From Nodosilinea sp. WJT8-NPBG4 (GTDB taxonomy: Bacteria; Cyanobacteriota; Cyanobacteriia; Phormidesmidales; Phormidesmidaceae): a stretch of DNA of 64,000 nt. The position numbers and the translations under genes were made by a program. The stretch lies in contig JAHHHQ010000053.1 in the NCBI GenBank assembly GCA_019359285.1, positions 1 through 64,000 on the forward strand, written 5' to 3'. The notes under the pieces were generated by a model that ran no database searches, was not told the DNA's origin, and worked only from the letters and a program-made list of their open reading frames with translations. Positions 1 to 8,061 of this stretch are shown here, in pieces; position 1 is the stretch's first letter; every line of letters starts with the position of its first letter.

Positions 1-68
1 GCGTCTCGGTAGCGTCGCTCTAGCTCATCTACTGCTAGATAATCTACAACTTGTACTTGCTTGGGCAT
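1..68 (-). CDS. Probable IS630-type transposase, N-terminal fragment (runs off left edge)
   Basis: An open frame starts at an ATG (complement of 66-68) and continues past the window edge. The 22 visible residues begin MPKQVQVVDYLAVDELERRY. A 'L..dELE.RYR' N-terminus is typical of cyanobacterial IS630-family transposases, just before their helix-turn-helix region; that is recall, not a search. A decayed IS630 C-terminal half lies at 26.3-26.6 kb, so the family has been active in this genome. Too little is visible to say whether the copy is intact. Confidence 0.45.
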   Translation of the reverse strand, partial: MPKQVQVVDYLAVDELERRYRD

Positions 69-173
69 TGCACAGTCCTGATTGCAATCCCTCTAATTAT
101 GCTCCTCCAAGCGGACTTGATATTAGGCAATCCAAGATGGATTGATGACTAAACTATCTAATTCAAAGAAAAC

Positions 174-206
174 AGCGTCCTAATCCTGAAATAGGATTAG
201 GACGCT
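174..206 (-). terminator. Intrinsic terminator of argZ
   Basis: A perfect 14-bp inverted repeat (AGCGTCCTAATCCT) with a 5-nt loop sits about 20 nt past the argZ stop. Read on the minus strand it is followed by GTTTTCTTT. Classic rho-independent layout. Confidence 0.8.
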
Positions 207-225
207 ATTTATATAGCCTTTACGG

Positions 226-2334
226 CTAAGCCATCACGTGGCGCTGGGTGAGCTTGTCGAGCTGCTTCACCAGCAGGCTGAGGAACAGGCCCACATCGGT
301 CACCACCCCAGTAGACTCTAGCGAACCGCGATCGGCTAGCTTCGTCACCACAGCAGGGTTGATGTCAACGCAGACCATCTTCACGCCCGAAGGGGTCATG
401 TTACCGACGCCGATCGCATGCAGCATCGTTGACAGCATGAGAATCAGGTCGCAGCCTTCGATCAAGTGGGCGTACTCCGCCTGGGCTTCGAGCAGGTTCA
501 TTTTGGTGTCGGGCAGAGGACCGTCATCGCGAATGGAACCGGCTAGCGAGAAGGGCACATCGTGCTTGACGCACTCGTAGAGCACGCCGCGAGTCAGCAC
601 GCCCTGCTCGACCGCGTTGGCGATGCTGCCGCAGCGGCGAATGCTGTTGATCGCCCGCAGGTGGTGGCGGTGGCCGCCGCGCACCGAGGTGCCCTGCTTC
701 ATATCGACGCCCAGGGAGGTGCCCAGCATGGCCTGCTCGATGTCGTGGACGGCGATCGCATTGCCCCCCAGCAGCGCCTGCACATAGCCCTCGCGAATCA
801 GCCGTCCGAGGTGGTCGCCGCCGCCGGTGTGAATCACCACTGGGCCAGCCACCACAGCCACCTTGCCGCCCTGGTCGCGCAGGCGGCGCAGATCCCACGC
901 TACCTGTTCGACAATCAGCTCGACCCGGCGCTCGCTAGAGACCCCCGAGCCCATAAAGCTAAATTCTTCGGTGATAGCAGCGGTGGAGCGGCTGCGGTCC
1001 TTGGTGCTGCGCACGCTGCGAATGCCGTCATAGCCGACAATCACCTGGTCGCCCACTGCCAGGTCGCGCAGCAGCTTGCAGCTGGCCACCGGCTCAGACT
1101 CCGACACCACAATTACGCCATCCATGCGCTGGCCCTGCACCCGCACCCACTGCCCCCGCACCCGCACCTCAGTGGGGTAAATGGTGGAACTGTAGAAGTC
1201 GTCGGGGGCGACCCCGGCCTGAGTAATGGTCACCAGATGGGCATCCTGCTGTTCCTCAGGAAGCGCCACTGCCCCCAGATCGATCAGCTGGGCCATGATC
1301 TCGTCCATCACCTCGCGATCGGGGGCTGAGACGCGGATTTCTGCCGATGAGGTGCTCTGGCGCTGCTCGCCCAGATCAAAATTCAGCACCTGAAAGCTGC
1401 CGCCGCCCTCCATCACCAAGTCCAGCGCTCGGCTAACCAGGCCCGAGTCGAGCAAGTGGCCAGTTATGGTGACGGTGCGAGCGATGATTCCTTTTTCTCT
1501 GGCGGGTTCGGGGTGTAGCGGCTCGGTAACACGCAGGGTGAGACATTTAGCCGCACCCCCGGCCTTGAGAAACTCAGTCAGCGGCGTTTCTACCACCTCA
1601 AAGCCCGCGTCGGCCAGCTGCGCCTTCAGCTCATCGCTGGCCTTGTTCATGATCACGGTGCGATCAATGTTCACCGAGTTGCAGGCAAAGTTGACGGCGT
1701 CGGGCTCGTCAATGGCAATGCGCTTTTCTGGGGGTACCCGCAGCTCGATTAGCCGGTTGGAGTAGGCGTCAAAGGCGGCGGGGTAGTAGAGTAGGTAGCC
1801 ACCGGTCAACGGACAAAAGCAGGTATCCAAATGGTAAAAGCGCTCGTCCATCAGGTGCAGCGACAGCACTTCGATGTTGAGCCACTCGGCTAGCAGCCCG
1901 TGGGAGTCTAGCTCGGTGCGGAAGCCATAGCCCGCCCACAGCCAGCGCCCTTCTCGATCGAGCAGGGCATCGCCGGCACCTTCAAAGGGCAAGTCGGGAG
2001 GCAGGGTAAACACCTGGTGACCCTGAGCCTCAAACCATTCTTTAAAGAAGGGCTCTTCGCCTTGACGCTCGGGGTGCAGAAAGCGGCTGAGCACCACCTG
2101 GTTGCCCAAGATCAGCCCTGCGTTGGCGGTAAACACCATGTCTGGCCAGCCCTGCTGAGGCTTGACCAGATTGACATCGGCGCGATCGGCAATGACTTGG
2201 TAGAGGCTTTGCCACTGCTCTTGGGCGGCTTCAAGCGACGAGCGGTGAATGTTGCCCTCCATCCAGGGGTTGATGACGTAATCCACCTCGTAGTGATGGG
2301 GGGCGCACATGAGAAAGCGAATGGAGGAGGTCAT
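226..2334 (-). CDS. argZ: Arginine dihydrolase / ornithine cyclodeaminase-like bifunctional protein (ArgZ/AgrE)
   Basis: Converts arginine to ornithine, CO2 and two ammonia; in cyanobacteria this feeds the ornithine-ammonia cycle and mobilises cyanophycin nitrogen, and in Anabaena AgrE the C-terminal half makes proline. Length 702 aa matches the family (about 700). The N-terminal amidinotransferase-fold domain (about 1-280) has Asn71 (TANAGL), His168 (FYHLD) and Cys264 (GGAAKCLTLR), the same numbering as the known ArgZ active site. The C-terminal half (about 285-700) is the LOR/SDH-type plus Rossmann-like TIGR00300 region, with the CGSIANAVEQG stretch. Single gene followed by a strong terminator. 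Confident call; proline production is inferred from homologues. Confidence 0.93.
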   Translation of the reverse strand: MTSSIRFLMCAPHHYEVDYVINPWMEGNIHRSSLEAAQEQWQSLYQVIADRADVNLVKPQQGWPDMVFTANAGLILGNQVVLSRFLHPERQGEEPFFKEWFEAQGHQVFTLPPDLPFEGAGDALLDREGRWLWAGYGFRTELDSHGLLAEWLNIEVLSLHLMDERFYHLDTCFCPLTGGYLLYYPAAFDAYSNRLIELRVPPEKRIAIDEPDAVNFACNSVNIDRTVIMNKASDELKAQLADAGFEVVETPLTEFLKAGGAAKCLTLRVTEPLHPEPAREKGIIARTVTITGHLLDSGLVSRALDLVMEGGGSFQVLNFDLGEQRQSTSSAEIRVSAPDREVMDEIMAQLIDLGAVALPEEQQDAHLVTITQAGVAPDDFYSSTIYPTEVRVRGQWVRVQGQRMDGVIVVSESEPVASCKLLRDLAVGDQVIVGYDGIRSVRSTKDRSRSTAAITEEFSFMGSGVSSERRVELIVEQVAWDLRRLRDQGGKVAVVAGPVVIHTGGGDHLGRLIREGYVQALLGGNAIAVHDIEQAMLGTSLGVDMKQGTSVRGGHRHHLRAINSIRRCGSIANAVEQGVLTRGVLYECVKHDVPFSLAGSIRDDGPLPDTKMNLLEAQAEYAHLIEGCDLILMLSTMLHAIGVGNMTPSGVKMVCVDINPAVVTKLADRGSLESTGVVTDVGLFLSLLVKQLDKLTQRHVMA

Positions 2335-2418
2335 AGGAATGTGCCGACGTGAAGAGAATTAAAGCAAACAAACGAACCGGGCAACAAAGGCCATACCAGG
2401 AGATGCTTAAACTAAACA

Positions 2419-2455
2419 GCGCTGGGGGCCAACATAATATTTTAGCCCTCAGCGC
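2419..2455 (-). terminator. Possible hairpin terminator
   Basis: Arms GCGCTGGGGGC and GCCCTCAGCGC (one mismatch) flank an AT-rich loop, 56 nt past the stop of the 2511-2882 gene. The minus strand after it lacks a good U-run, so it is a weak terminator call. Confidence 0.35.
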
Positions 2456-2510
2456 AGTCAGTATATTTGGTTGTCATGAGTCCCTGTGTATTACAGCAAC
2501 AGGTTACCTA

Positions 2511-2882
2511 CTACTGCTCTGAGGGTAGGTCAGTGAAGAAGTGGGCATTCGTCAAGCGATTGCTGGTCATGATCGCGCTAGTCAGACTGCCGTGACGCAG
2601 ACGACGGGCAGTGGCTAGCTGAGCATCTTTAATGAGGGGCTGCTCTGCAGAGTCATAGCTGGGTGCAGCAGCCACGCTTACGGAGACGGGTACTAGCGAG
2701 GGGCCTGTTACTAAGTCAGCGGCCTCAGCCTTGTTGCCCGAGGAGTCAAACCCAACGGCTAGCATGAAGGCCGCCAAACCGATCACCAAGGCCAGACGAA
2801 TATCAACAATTTGCAGCACCCAAAAGGCAGCGTCCTGGAGAGAGGTCCAAAGAGAAGAAGATGACTTGGTGTTGTTAAACAA
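2511..2882 (-). CDS. Small single-pass membrane protein, unknown function
   Basis: 123 aa. One clear hydrophobic segment at about 27-45 (ALVIGLAAFMLAVGF) follows a short polar N-terminus; the rest is polar with no motif I recognise. The start is TTG, not ATG: TTG is preceded at 7 nt by a canonical GAGGAG, and no ATG lies near the N-terminus, so TTG is the natural choice. A good sigma70-type promoter lies 142 nt upstream on the same strand. The TM, promoter and ribosome site argue for a real gene. Function unknown. Confidence 0.6.
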   Translation of the reverse strand: MFNNTKSSSSLWTSLQDAAFWVLQIVDIRLALVIGLAAFMLAVGFDSSGNKAEAADLVTGPSLVPVSVSVAAAPSYDSAEQPLIKDAQLATARRLRHGSLTSAIMTSNRLTNAHFFTDLPSEQ

Positions 2883-3243
2883 GGTTAAGCTCCTCGAAAC
2901 GCCAGTGACTGGTGTAAGGATTCGCCAAGACCGGTAAACCGACGCATTGACTAACCTTTCAGGGCTTCTACTGAGGCATCCGGTGGGGTTTGTGGACTAC
3001 ATCAATAGTTTTGCTTAAGTATTGTTATACACACAATGTCACTAAGTCACAAGATGTTGCGCCCACCCAAAAATTGCTGCAAAGAATTCGAATATGCTCA
3101 AACCCCTACGGCCCATGGGGTTGAGGCTCATTGTGACCGTTGGGAACAAACTTCACAAACCATAGAAAGACTCCTAAGTTTTGATCTATTCCATTAGCTA
3201 GATGGCTTCTATGGTGGCGTCCTGCTAAGAGTGGTTCTTTAGC
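2883..3243. other. Intergenic region, 361 bp
   Basis: Holds the minus-strand promoter at 3024-3052 and the leader of the small membrane protein. I see no gene or RNA in the rest. Confidence 0.6.
3024..3052 (-). promoter_or_regulatory. Sigma70-type promoter for the 2511-2882 gene
   Basis: On the minus strand TTGTGA is followed after exactly 17 nt by TATAAC. It would give a 5' leader of about 135 nt before the TTG start. Confidence 0.4.
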
Positions 3244-4428
3244 CTAAACTGGCCCTAGCCAAAGGGAGAAGATCCAGCCGCCGTCAACCAATTCTGACCA
3301 GTTGCCGGAGGTGCGTCCAGTCACAGTCACAATTGAGCCGTTGGGTACGTCTCTAACAACGCCAAACTCAGTGCCTGGGCCATCAAACACAGAGGTCACG
3401 TCGCCGTCGGTGACCACCCGCCGCTGGCTGGTTCCGCTAGGCGGTGGGTTAGTGGGGTTGGGGCTAGGGTTGGGGCTAGGGTTGGGGTTGGGGCTAGGGG
3501 AGGGAAGCGGCGTTGGTGGCGCGGTGGCACGATAAAGGGCCTGCCAAGTTGCCGCATCCACAACGCCGGTGATTGGCAGTCCATTCACCCGCTGAAACTC
3601 ACGCACAGCATTTTGAGTTGTCTGGTCATAGATGCCGGAGACAACAAAATTGGACTGTAAAAAGCCGGCCTGACGCAGCAGTCGCTGCAATTCCATCACA
3701 TCGGCGTTGGGGGTTGGGCTGGGGTTAGGGTTGGGGTTGGGGTTGGGCTGGTTGCCGCCGTGAATGGGGCCGCTGTACTGAATGTGGCCACTATCAACCC
3801 AGTTGCCGTTGGTGAGCTGAGCCCAGCCGTTGCTGAACCGCCCGGTTACTGGAATGCGGCTGCCGTTGATGTATTGCCCGACGACCTGATAGTTGAAGCC
3901 AGGACCGTTGCGAATGTTGAGGGCAAAGTTCTGCGGAGTAACTACCGTAGCCAGGTTCTCTGTGTTGCCAGGGGGAGGGTTTGCATCAGCCCCAGGAACA
4001 GGAGACCGGCTGACCAGGTTGCCTGCAACCCAGGTAGCATCGACTAGCTGCACCCAACCGTTGCGACGTGCGCCAGAGACTTGCAGAGCGCTGCCCCGCC
4101 TCACCTCGCGATCGACGCCGTTGCTGGTGCTTGGCCCCCAGCGCACATTGAGGTCATAGCCCTCAGGAGTATTGACGTAGACGGTGCTGCCCCAGAGGTG
4201 CCCGTTGGCTAGAGCCGGTGCCCCTAGGCCGCTACTTAGAACGATCGCCCCCACCGCGATCGCCAACGACCGATTCCGTAGGGGCATGCTGCTTACTGGC
4301 GTTCCTTGTGCTCTTTTGCCCGGCTTGGGTGCTGATGGCAGGGCTGAGGCAGAACCCGCTGGGACAGGATCAACATCTGGGTGCGTTTCCCAGAGGAGCC
4401 AAAGAAGGCTTTGGGCCAGGCTATCCAT
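3244..4428 (-). CDS. SH3-domain and peptidoglycan-binding secreted protein
   Basis: 394 aa. After an N-terminal region there is a signal-like segment (RSLAIAVGAIVLSSGLGAPALA), then two bacterial SH3 repeats (about 80-215), a PG_binding_1 domain (ADVMELQRLLRQAGF...ATWQALY, about 242-300) and a third SH3 repeat at the C-terminus. Two Pro/Asn/Ser linkers (NPNPNPNPSPTPN and a longer one) separate them. Likely an exported cell-wall-binding protein. Start is uncertain: the 4428 start gives MDSLA..LLW, which resembles the conserved N-terminus of cyanobacterial peptidoglycan-binding proteins (METLAYLHL type), while an ATG at 4287 puts the signal peptide directly at the N-terminus. I keep the longer one. 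Confidence 0.8.
   Translation of the reverse strand: MDSLAQSLLWLLWETHPDVDPVPAGSASALPSAPKPGKRAQGTPVSSMPLRNRSLAIAVGAIVLSSGLGAPALANGHLWGSTVYVNTPEGYDLNVRWGPSTSNGVDREVRRGSALQVSGARRNGWVQLVDATWVAGNLVSRSPVPGADANPPPGNTENLATVVTPQNFALNIRNGPGFNYQVVGQYINGSRIPVTGRFSNGWAQLTNGNWVDSGHIQYSGPIHGGNQPNPNPNPNPSPTPNADVMELQRLLRQAGFLQSNFVVSGIYDQTTQNAVREFQRVNGLPITGVVDAATWQALYRATAPPTPLPSPSPNPNPSPNPSPNPTNPPPSGTSQRRVVTDGDVTSVFDGPGTEFGVVRDVPNGSIVTVTGRTSGNWSELVDGGWIFSLWLGPV
3454..3504 (+). repeat. G-rich GGGGTTGGGGCTAGG repeat inside the SH3 protein gene
   Basis: At least seven runs of three or more G separated by TT or CTA, on the non-coding strand. It encodes the Pro/Asn/Ser linker. A second, shorter block lies at about 3706-3751. 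Telomere-like and able to form G-quadruplexes in principle. Confidence 0.75.
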
Positions 4429-4580
4429 AGGTCAACGGTGGTGGCGGAAGGAGTCGGCAAAACTACCTTAATCATAGTGGTTTTTGCCGGATCCTTAGGG
4501 ATTTTTACAGAAAACGCGGGTTTGCTAGGGCGATCGCCCTAAGCTAGCCACAGACTTTCTACCCCAGCAACTTCCCGTGT

Positions 4581-4820
4581 TTAGACATAGGCTGGCCCCA
4601 GCGGCGGCACAATCAGCAGGGTGAGCCCGTAGCGGCCGACCACGGTCACCCAACTCGACGGAGCTAGGGCAATGCCGGCGTCAACGACTCCCTCATAGAC
4701 TCGGGCAGGCCAGTAGGTGCCTTCGTAGTAGACTCGCCCTTCTAGCTGGGCTGTAATAGGGCGCTCTACCCGTGCGGTTTTGGGGGTTTCAAAAAGTTCC
4801 AGAGTGTGGGTCAGATTCAT
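4581..4820 (-). CDS. NfeD-like OB-fold protein, small
   Basis: 79 aa. The sequence LEGRVYYEGTYWPARVYEG and the ending WVTVVGRYGLTLLIVP match the C-terminal OB-fold of NfeD-family proteins (GxVxxxGxxWxA...V.VvgxxGLtLxV). The membrane segments and protease part of full NfeD are absent, so this is a stand-alone soluble domain. In full-length relatives it works with stomatin-like proteins; no stomatin gene is next to it. Divergent from pncB. Confidence 0.75.
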   Translation of the reverse strand: MNLTHTLELFETPKTARVERPITAQLEGRVYYEGTYWPARVYEGVVDAGIALAPSSWVTVVGRYGLTLLIVPPLGPAYV

Positions 4821-5269
4821 CGCTATCCTCCCGGTGATGTCTCAGATGGGGTGTGTACTTAATCAGTAGTGATGGTTGGGCGCACTGTGTGACAGCCAAT
4901 GTGCGTAGCGGTACTCCAGGGCCAATATTCGAAGGACGGTGCTCCAAACCGGTGGCCGTAGGCTCTGGAGCGGCTCCTGATGCCAACGAGGGTTTTGAAC
5001 CAGGGCTGCTCTAAACCAGTAATGATGGACGATAGAGGCCACAGCCCTGGCTAAACGTCATCCCTGTGACAGATATTGAGGCGTTAGTCACCTAAGACAG
5101 ATGGGTGCAAAGCATTGGTTTTGGGTCGCCCATTCGGCGGTCTTTATAGGTGGAACCTACCAAAATAATAGCTGACTTTAGAAGGCGATCGCCCTTCTTT
5201 TCATCGACTGTTGCGTGTTTTGATAGAATTAGTTATGGTGTAAATAACCAGAAAGTTGTCATTATCTCA
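4821..5269. other. Divergent intergenic region before pncB, 449 bp
   Basis: Separates the NfeD-like gene (minus) from pncB (plus). It holds an extended -10-like TGATAGAAT at 5221-5229 and an inverted repeat at 5232-5248. The ORF track extends pncB to 5150, but this part contains the regulatory-looking elements and no conserved protein sequence. Nothing else recognised. Confidence 0.5.
5232..5248. promoter_or_regulatory. Candidate operator upstream of pncB (possible NrtR site)
   Basis: GTTAT-N7-ATAAC inverted repeat, 22 nt before the pncB ATG and just after a -10-like TAGAAT. The cluster encodes an NrtR-type regulator, known to repress NAD genes, which makes it the obvious candidate. No matching copy was seen before nadE, so this is tentative. 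Confidence 0.3.
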
Positions 5270-6631
5270 ATGCCCTATCCCACCCTTCTAGCTACCCCTA
5301 ACAACTACGGTCTGCTGACGGATCTGTACCAGCTCACCATGGTGAGCTGCTATGCGGGCGAGGGCTTGGCCGATCGCCGGGCCAGTTTTGAGCTGTTTGC
5401 CCGACGGCTCCCCCCTGGCTATAGCTATCTGATTGCCATGGGGTTGGCCCAGGCGATCGACTACTTGAACAATCTGCGGTTTTCAGAACGCCATTTAGAA
5501 GCCCTGCGGCAGACGGGGCTGTTCGACCATGCCACCGACGAATTTTGGCAGCGATTGGCCGAGGGGGGCTTTGCCGGGGATGTATGGGCCGTACCCGAGG
5601 GGACGGCGGTCTTTGCCAACGAGCCGCTGCTGCGGGTAGAAGCGCCCCTGTGGCAGGCCCAGATTGCTGAAACCTACCTGCTCAACACGCTCAACTACCA
5701 AACCCTGGTGGCCACCCGCGCGGCTCGCTTACGAGATGTGGCCGGGCCTGACGCCAGACTGCTAGAGTTTGGCACCCGTCGGGCCTTTAGCCCCCAGGGG
5801 GCGCTGTGGGCGGCGCGGGCGGCCCTGGCGGCGGGCATCGACGAAACCTCTAACGTGTTGGCAGCGTTGGCGCTGGGACGCAAGCCAGCAGGCACCATGG
5901 CCCACGCTCTGGTGATGGTCTTTACGGCTTTAGAAGGCAGTGAGGACGAAGCCTTTGCGGCTTTTCAGCGCTACTTTCCGGGGGCGGCGCTGCTGATTGA
6001 TACCTATGACACGGTGGCGGCCGCCGAGCGCCTGGCGGCTCAGGTGCAGCGCGGAGAAACCCAGGTTGCCACCGTACGGCTCGACTCTGGCGACCTCGTG
6101 GCGCTATCGCAGGCGGTGCGATCGCATCTGCCCAACACCAAAATTTTGGCCAGCGGCGACCTGGATGAGTACGAAATTGCTCGCCTCAAGCAGGCTGGGG
6201 CGGTGCTCGACGGCTACGGCCTGGGTACTAAGCTGGTGACGGGTGAACCGGTGAATGGGGTATATAAACTAGTCGATATCGACGGCACGCCCGTGATGAA
6301 AGAGGCCAGCGGCAAAACCACACTCCCCGGACGCAAGCAAATCTTTCGGCGCTATGAGGGTGGCCAAGCGGTGGGCGATCGCCTCGGCCTGCTCGAAGAA
6401 ACCGCTGCCCCCGACGAAAAGCCCCTGCTTCAGCTGGTGATCAAGCAGGGCGAGGTAATGCAGGAGTTAGAATCGCTGGATGCGATCGCCGCCCGCACCG
6501 CTGCCTCGGTGGTCAGCCTGTCCGCCGCCGTGCGCCAGCTAGAGCACCCGGCTGACTATGACGTAGCATTGTCCGATGCCCTGGTAGAGCTAGCGGCCCA
6601 CACCCGCCAGCATCCCCCATCTCAGCCCTGA
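5270..6631 (+). CDS. pncB: Nicotinate phosphoribosyltransferase
   Basis: Makes nicotinate mononucleotide from nicotinate and PRPP in the Preiss-Handler NAD salvage route. 453 aa from the ATG at 5270. Family motifs: NNYGLLTDLYQLTM at the N-terminus, LLEFGTRRAFSPQGALWAAR, TMAHALVM, LIDTYDT, VRLDSGDL and ILASGDLDEYEIA. The ORF track start at 5150 adds 40 residues without similarity to the family and would overlap promoter elements, so I prefer 5270. First gene of a pncB-nadD-nrtR run; nadD follows within a few nucleotides, so they are probably co-transcribed. Confidence 0.92.
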   Translation: MPYPTLLATPNNYGLLTDLYQLTMVSCYAGEGLADRRASFELFARRLPPGYSYLIAMGLAQAIDYLNNLRFSERHLEALRQTGLFDHATDEFWQRLAEGGFAGDVWAVPEGTAVFANEPLLRVEAPLWQAQIAETYLLNTLNYQTLVATRAARLRDVAGPDARLLEFGTRRAFSPQGALWAARAALAAGIDETSNVLAALALGRKPAGTMAHALVMVFTALEGSEDEAFAAFQRYFPGAALLIDTYDTVAAAERLAAQVQRGETQVATVRLDSGDLVALSQAVRSHLPNTKILASGDLDEYEIARLKQAGAVLDGYGLGTKLVTGEPVNGVYKLVDIDGTPVMKEASGKTTLPGRKQIFRRYEGGQAVGDRLGLLEETAAPDEKPLLQLVIKQGEVMQELESLDAIAARTAASVVSLSAAVRQLEHPADYDVALSDALVELAAHTRQHPPSQP

Positions 6632-6642
6632 GGGTGGCTTCC

Positions 6643-7275
6643 ATGACCGCAACCAATTCTCCGGCGCTCCGCATCGCCCTATTTGGCACCAGTGCCGACC
6701 CGCCTCACCAAGGTCACGCCGCCATCCTTGCCTGGTTAGCTACCCAGTTTGACCACGTGGCAGTGTGGACGGCCAACAACCCCTTTAAAGCACACCAGAC
6801 CCCCCTGGGCGATCGCTTTCGCATGCTGGAGCTGCTGATCGACGACCTCGCCGTGCCGCCCCAGCGGGTGCAGGTGCATCCCGAACTCAGCCACATGCGC
6901 ACGGTGATCACCCTGGAGCGATCGCGGCAGGTCTGGCCCCAGGCCGAGTTCTCCCTGGTGGTGGGGGCCGACCTGGTGGAGCAGCTGCCCACCTGGCACC
7001 GGGCGACCGAAATCTTTGCGGCGGCGAACATTTTAGTGATTCCGCGCCCTGGCTACGACCTCACGGAGGTTAGCCTGGCCAATCTGCGCCAATATACGAC
7101 CGTCACCGTGGCCGAGATGCCTGCGATCGATGTGTCGTCGTCCCGCTATCGCCAGTGCGATGACATCCCTGCCGCCACCGCCCCGCAAATTCCCCTAGCG
7201 GTGCAGTCTTACATTGCCCAACACCACCTCTACCCATGTCCGCAAAACTCCACCGCACCTCTGACCACCCCCTAA
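6643..7275 (+). CDS. nadD: Nicotinate-nucleotide adenylyltransferase
   Basis: Adenylates nicotinate mononucleotide to deamido-NAD. N-terminal nucleotidyltransferase signature RIALFGTSADPPHQGHAAIL contains the (T/H)xGH-type motif; WTANNPFKAH, the FSLVVGADLVEQLPTWHR segment and the late SSSRYR (ISSTxIR equivalent) are in family order. About 210 aa, normal length. The ATG at 6643 is preferred to the GTG at 6634; both lie just after the pncB stop. The 3' end overlaps the start of the Nudix regulator by 40 bp, which points to translational coupling. Confidence 0.9.
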   Translation: MTATNSPALRIALFGTSADPPHQGHAAILAWLATQFDHVAVWTANNPFKAHQTPLGDRFRMLELLIDDLAVPPQRVQVHPELSHMRTVITLERSRQVWPQAEFSLVVGADLVEQLPTWHRATEIFAAANILVIPRPGYDLTEVSLANLRQYTTVTVAEMPAIDVSSSRYRQCDDIPAATAPQIPLAVQSYIAQHHLYPCPQNSTAPLTTP

Positions 7276-7982
7276 GCCCGGTGCCCCTGGCCGACTTCAA
7301 AGTGGGAGTCGACAACGTGATTTTTTCTGTGGATACCCAGCAAAACCGTCTGCTGGTGCTGGTGGTGATGCGCCCCGACGAGCCTTTCGCGGGTCACTGG
7401 AGCCTGCCCGGCACCCTGGTGCGCCAGGGCGAATCCTTAGAAGCCGCCGCCTACCGAGTGCTGGCCGAAAAAATTCGCGTCAACACCCTTTATCTAGAGC
7501 AGCTCTACACCTTTGGCGGCCCCGATCGCGACCCCCGCGAGTCACCCAAGGCCTTTAACGTGCGTTACCTGTCAGTCAGCCACTTCGCCCTGGTGCGCTT
7601 TGAGGATGCTGAACTAATCGCCGACGGCGTCAGCGGCATCGCCTGGTATCCCCTGGCCCAAGTGCCCCAGCTTGCCTTCGACCACAACGAAATTCTCACC
7701 TATGGTTACCGGCGGCTGCGCAACAAGCTGGAATATAGCCCGATCGCCTTCGACGTGCTGCCTGAGGTGTTTACCCTAGGCGATCTCTATCAGCTCTACG
7801 TCACCGTTTTGGGGGAAGGTTTTTCGGATTATTCCAACTTTCGGGCTCGGCTGCTCAAGCTAGGTTTTTTGCAGGATACCGGCCAAAAAACTTCCCGGGG
7901 CGCCGGACGACCCGCTAGCCTATATCGGTTTGACGCCGCCGCCTTTGAGCCACTGAAGGAAAAGGCGATGGTATTTATTTGA
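7236..7982 (+). CDS. nrtR: NrtR-type Nudix transcriptional regulator of NAD metabolism
   Basis: 248 aa. N-terminal Nudix-fold domain (about 22-150) with HWSLPGTLVRQGESLEAAAYRVLAEKIRV; the catalytic REUXEE core is degenerate (YRVLAEK), as in NrtR proteins that bind ADP-ribose rather than cleave it. C-terminal winged-helix domain (about 165-245) with FTLGDLYQLYVTVLGE and a basic RGAGRPASLYRF wing. NrtR represses NAD biosynthesis genes and is released by ADP-ribose or related metabolites; the position next to pncB, nadD and nadE supports that role here. An ordinary Nudix hydrolase is less likely because of the winged helix. Confidence 0.85.
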   Translation: MSAKLHRTSDHPLSPVPLADFKVGVDNVIFSVDTQQNRLLVLVVMRPDEPFAGHWSLPGTLVRQGESLEAAAYRVLAEKIRVNTLYLEQLYTFGGPDRDPRESPKAFNVRYLSVSHFALVRFEDAELIADGVSGIAWYPLAQVPQLAFDHNEILTYGYRRLRNKLEYSPIAFDVLPEVFTLGDLYQLYVTVLGEGFSDYSNFRARLLKLGFLQDTGQKTSRGAGRPASLYRFDAAAFEPLKEKAMVFI

Positions 7983-7983
7983 G

Positions 7984-8032
7984 AGCGATGAGGGGATGTG
8001 GAAGACGAGGTGGTAAGGGGATGGGGAAGAGG
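7984..8032 (+). repeat. Polypurine intergenic block
   Basis: Low-complexity G/A-rich tract (gaggggatgtggaag...) between nrtR and the methyltransferase, like blocks at 14.56, 24.15, 40.89 and 43.06 kb. Confidence 0.45.
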
Positions 8033-8061
8033 TACAAATCCGAAAACAAGCGGGTTGGTGA

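Noticed and set aside
562-1329. 255-codon plus-strand ORF opposite argZ
   Set aside because: Ala/His-rich shadow of the GC-rich argZ gene; no family character.
5150-5269. N-terminal extension of pncB in the ORF track
   Set aside because: Lacks family similarity and covers a -10-like element and an inverted repeat.
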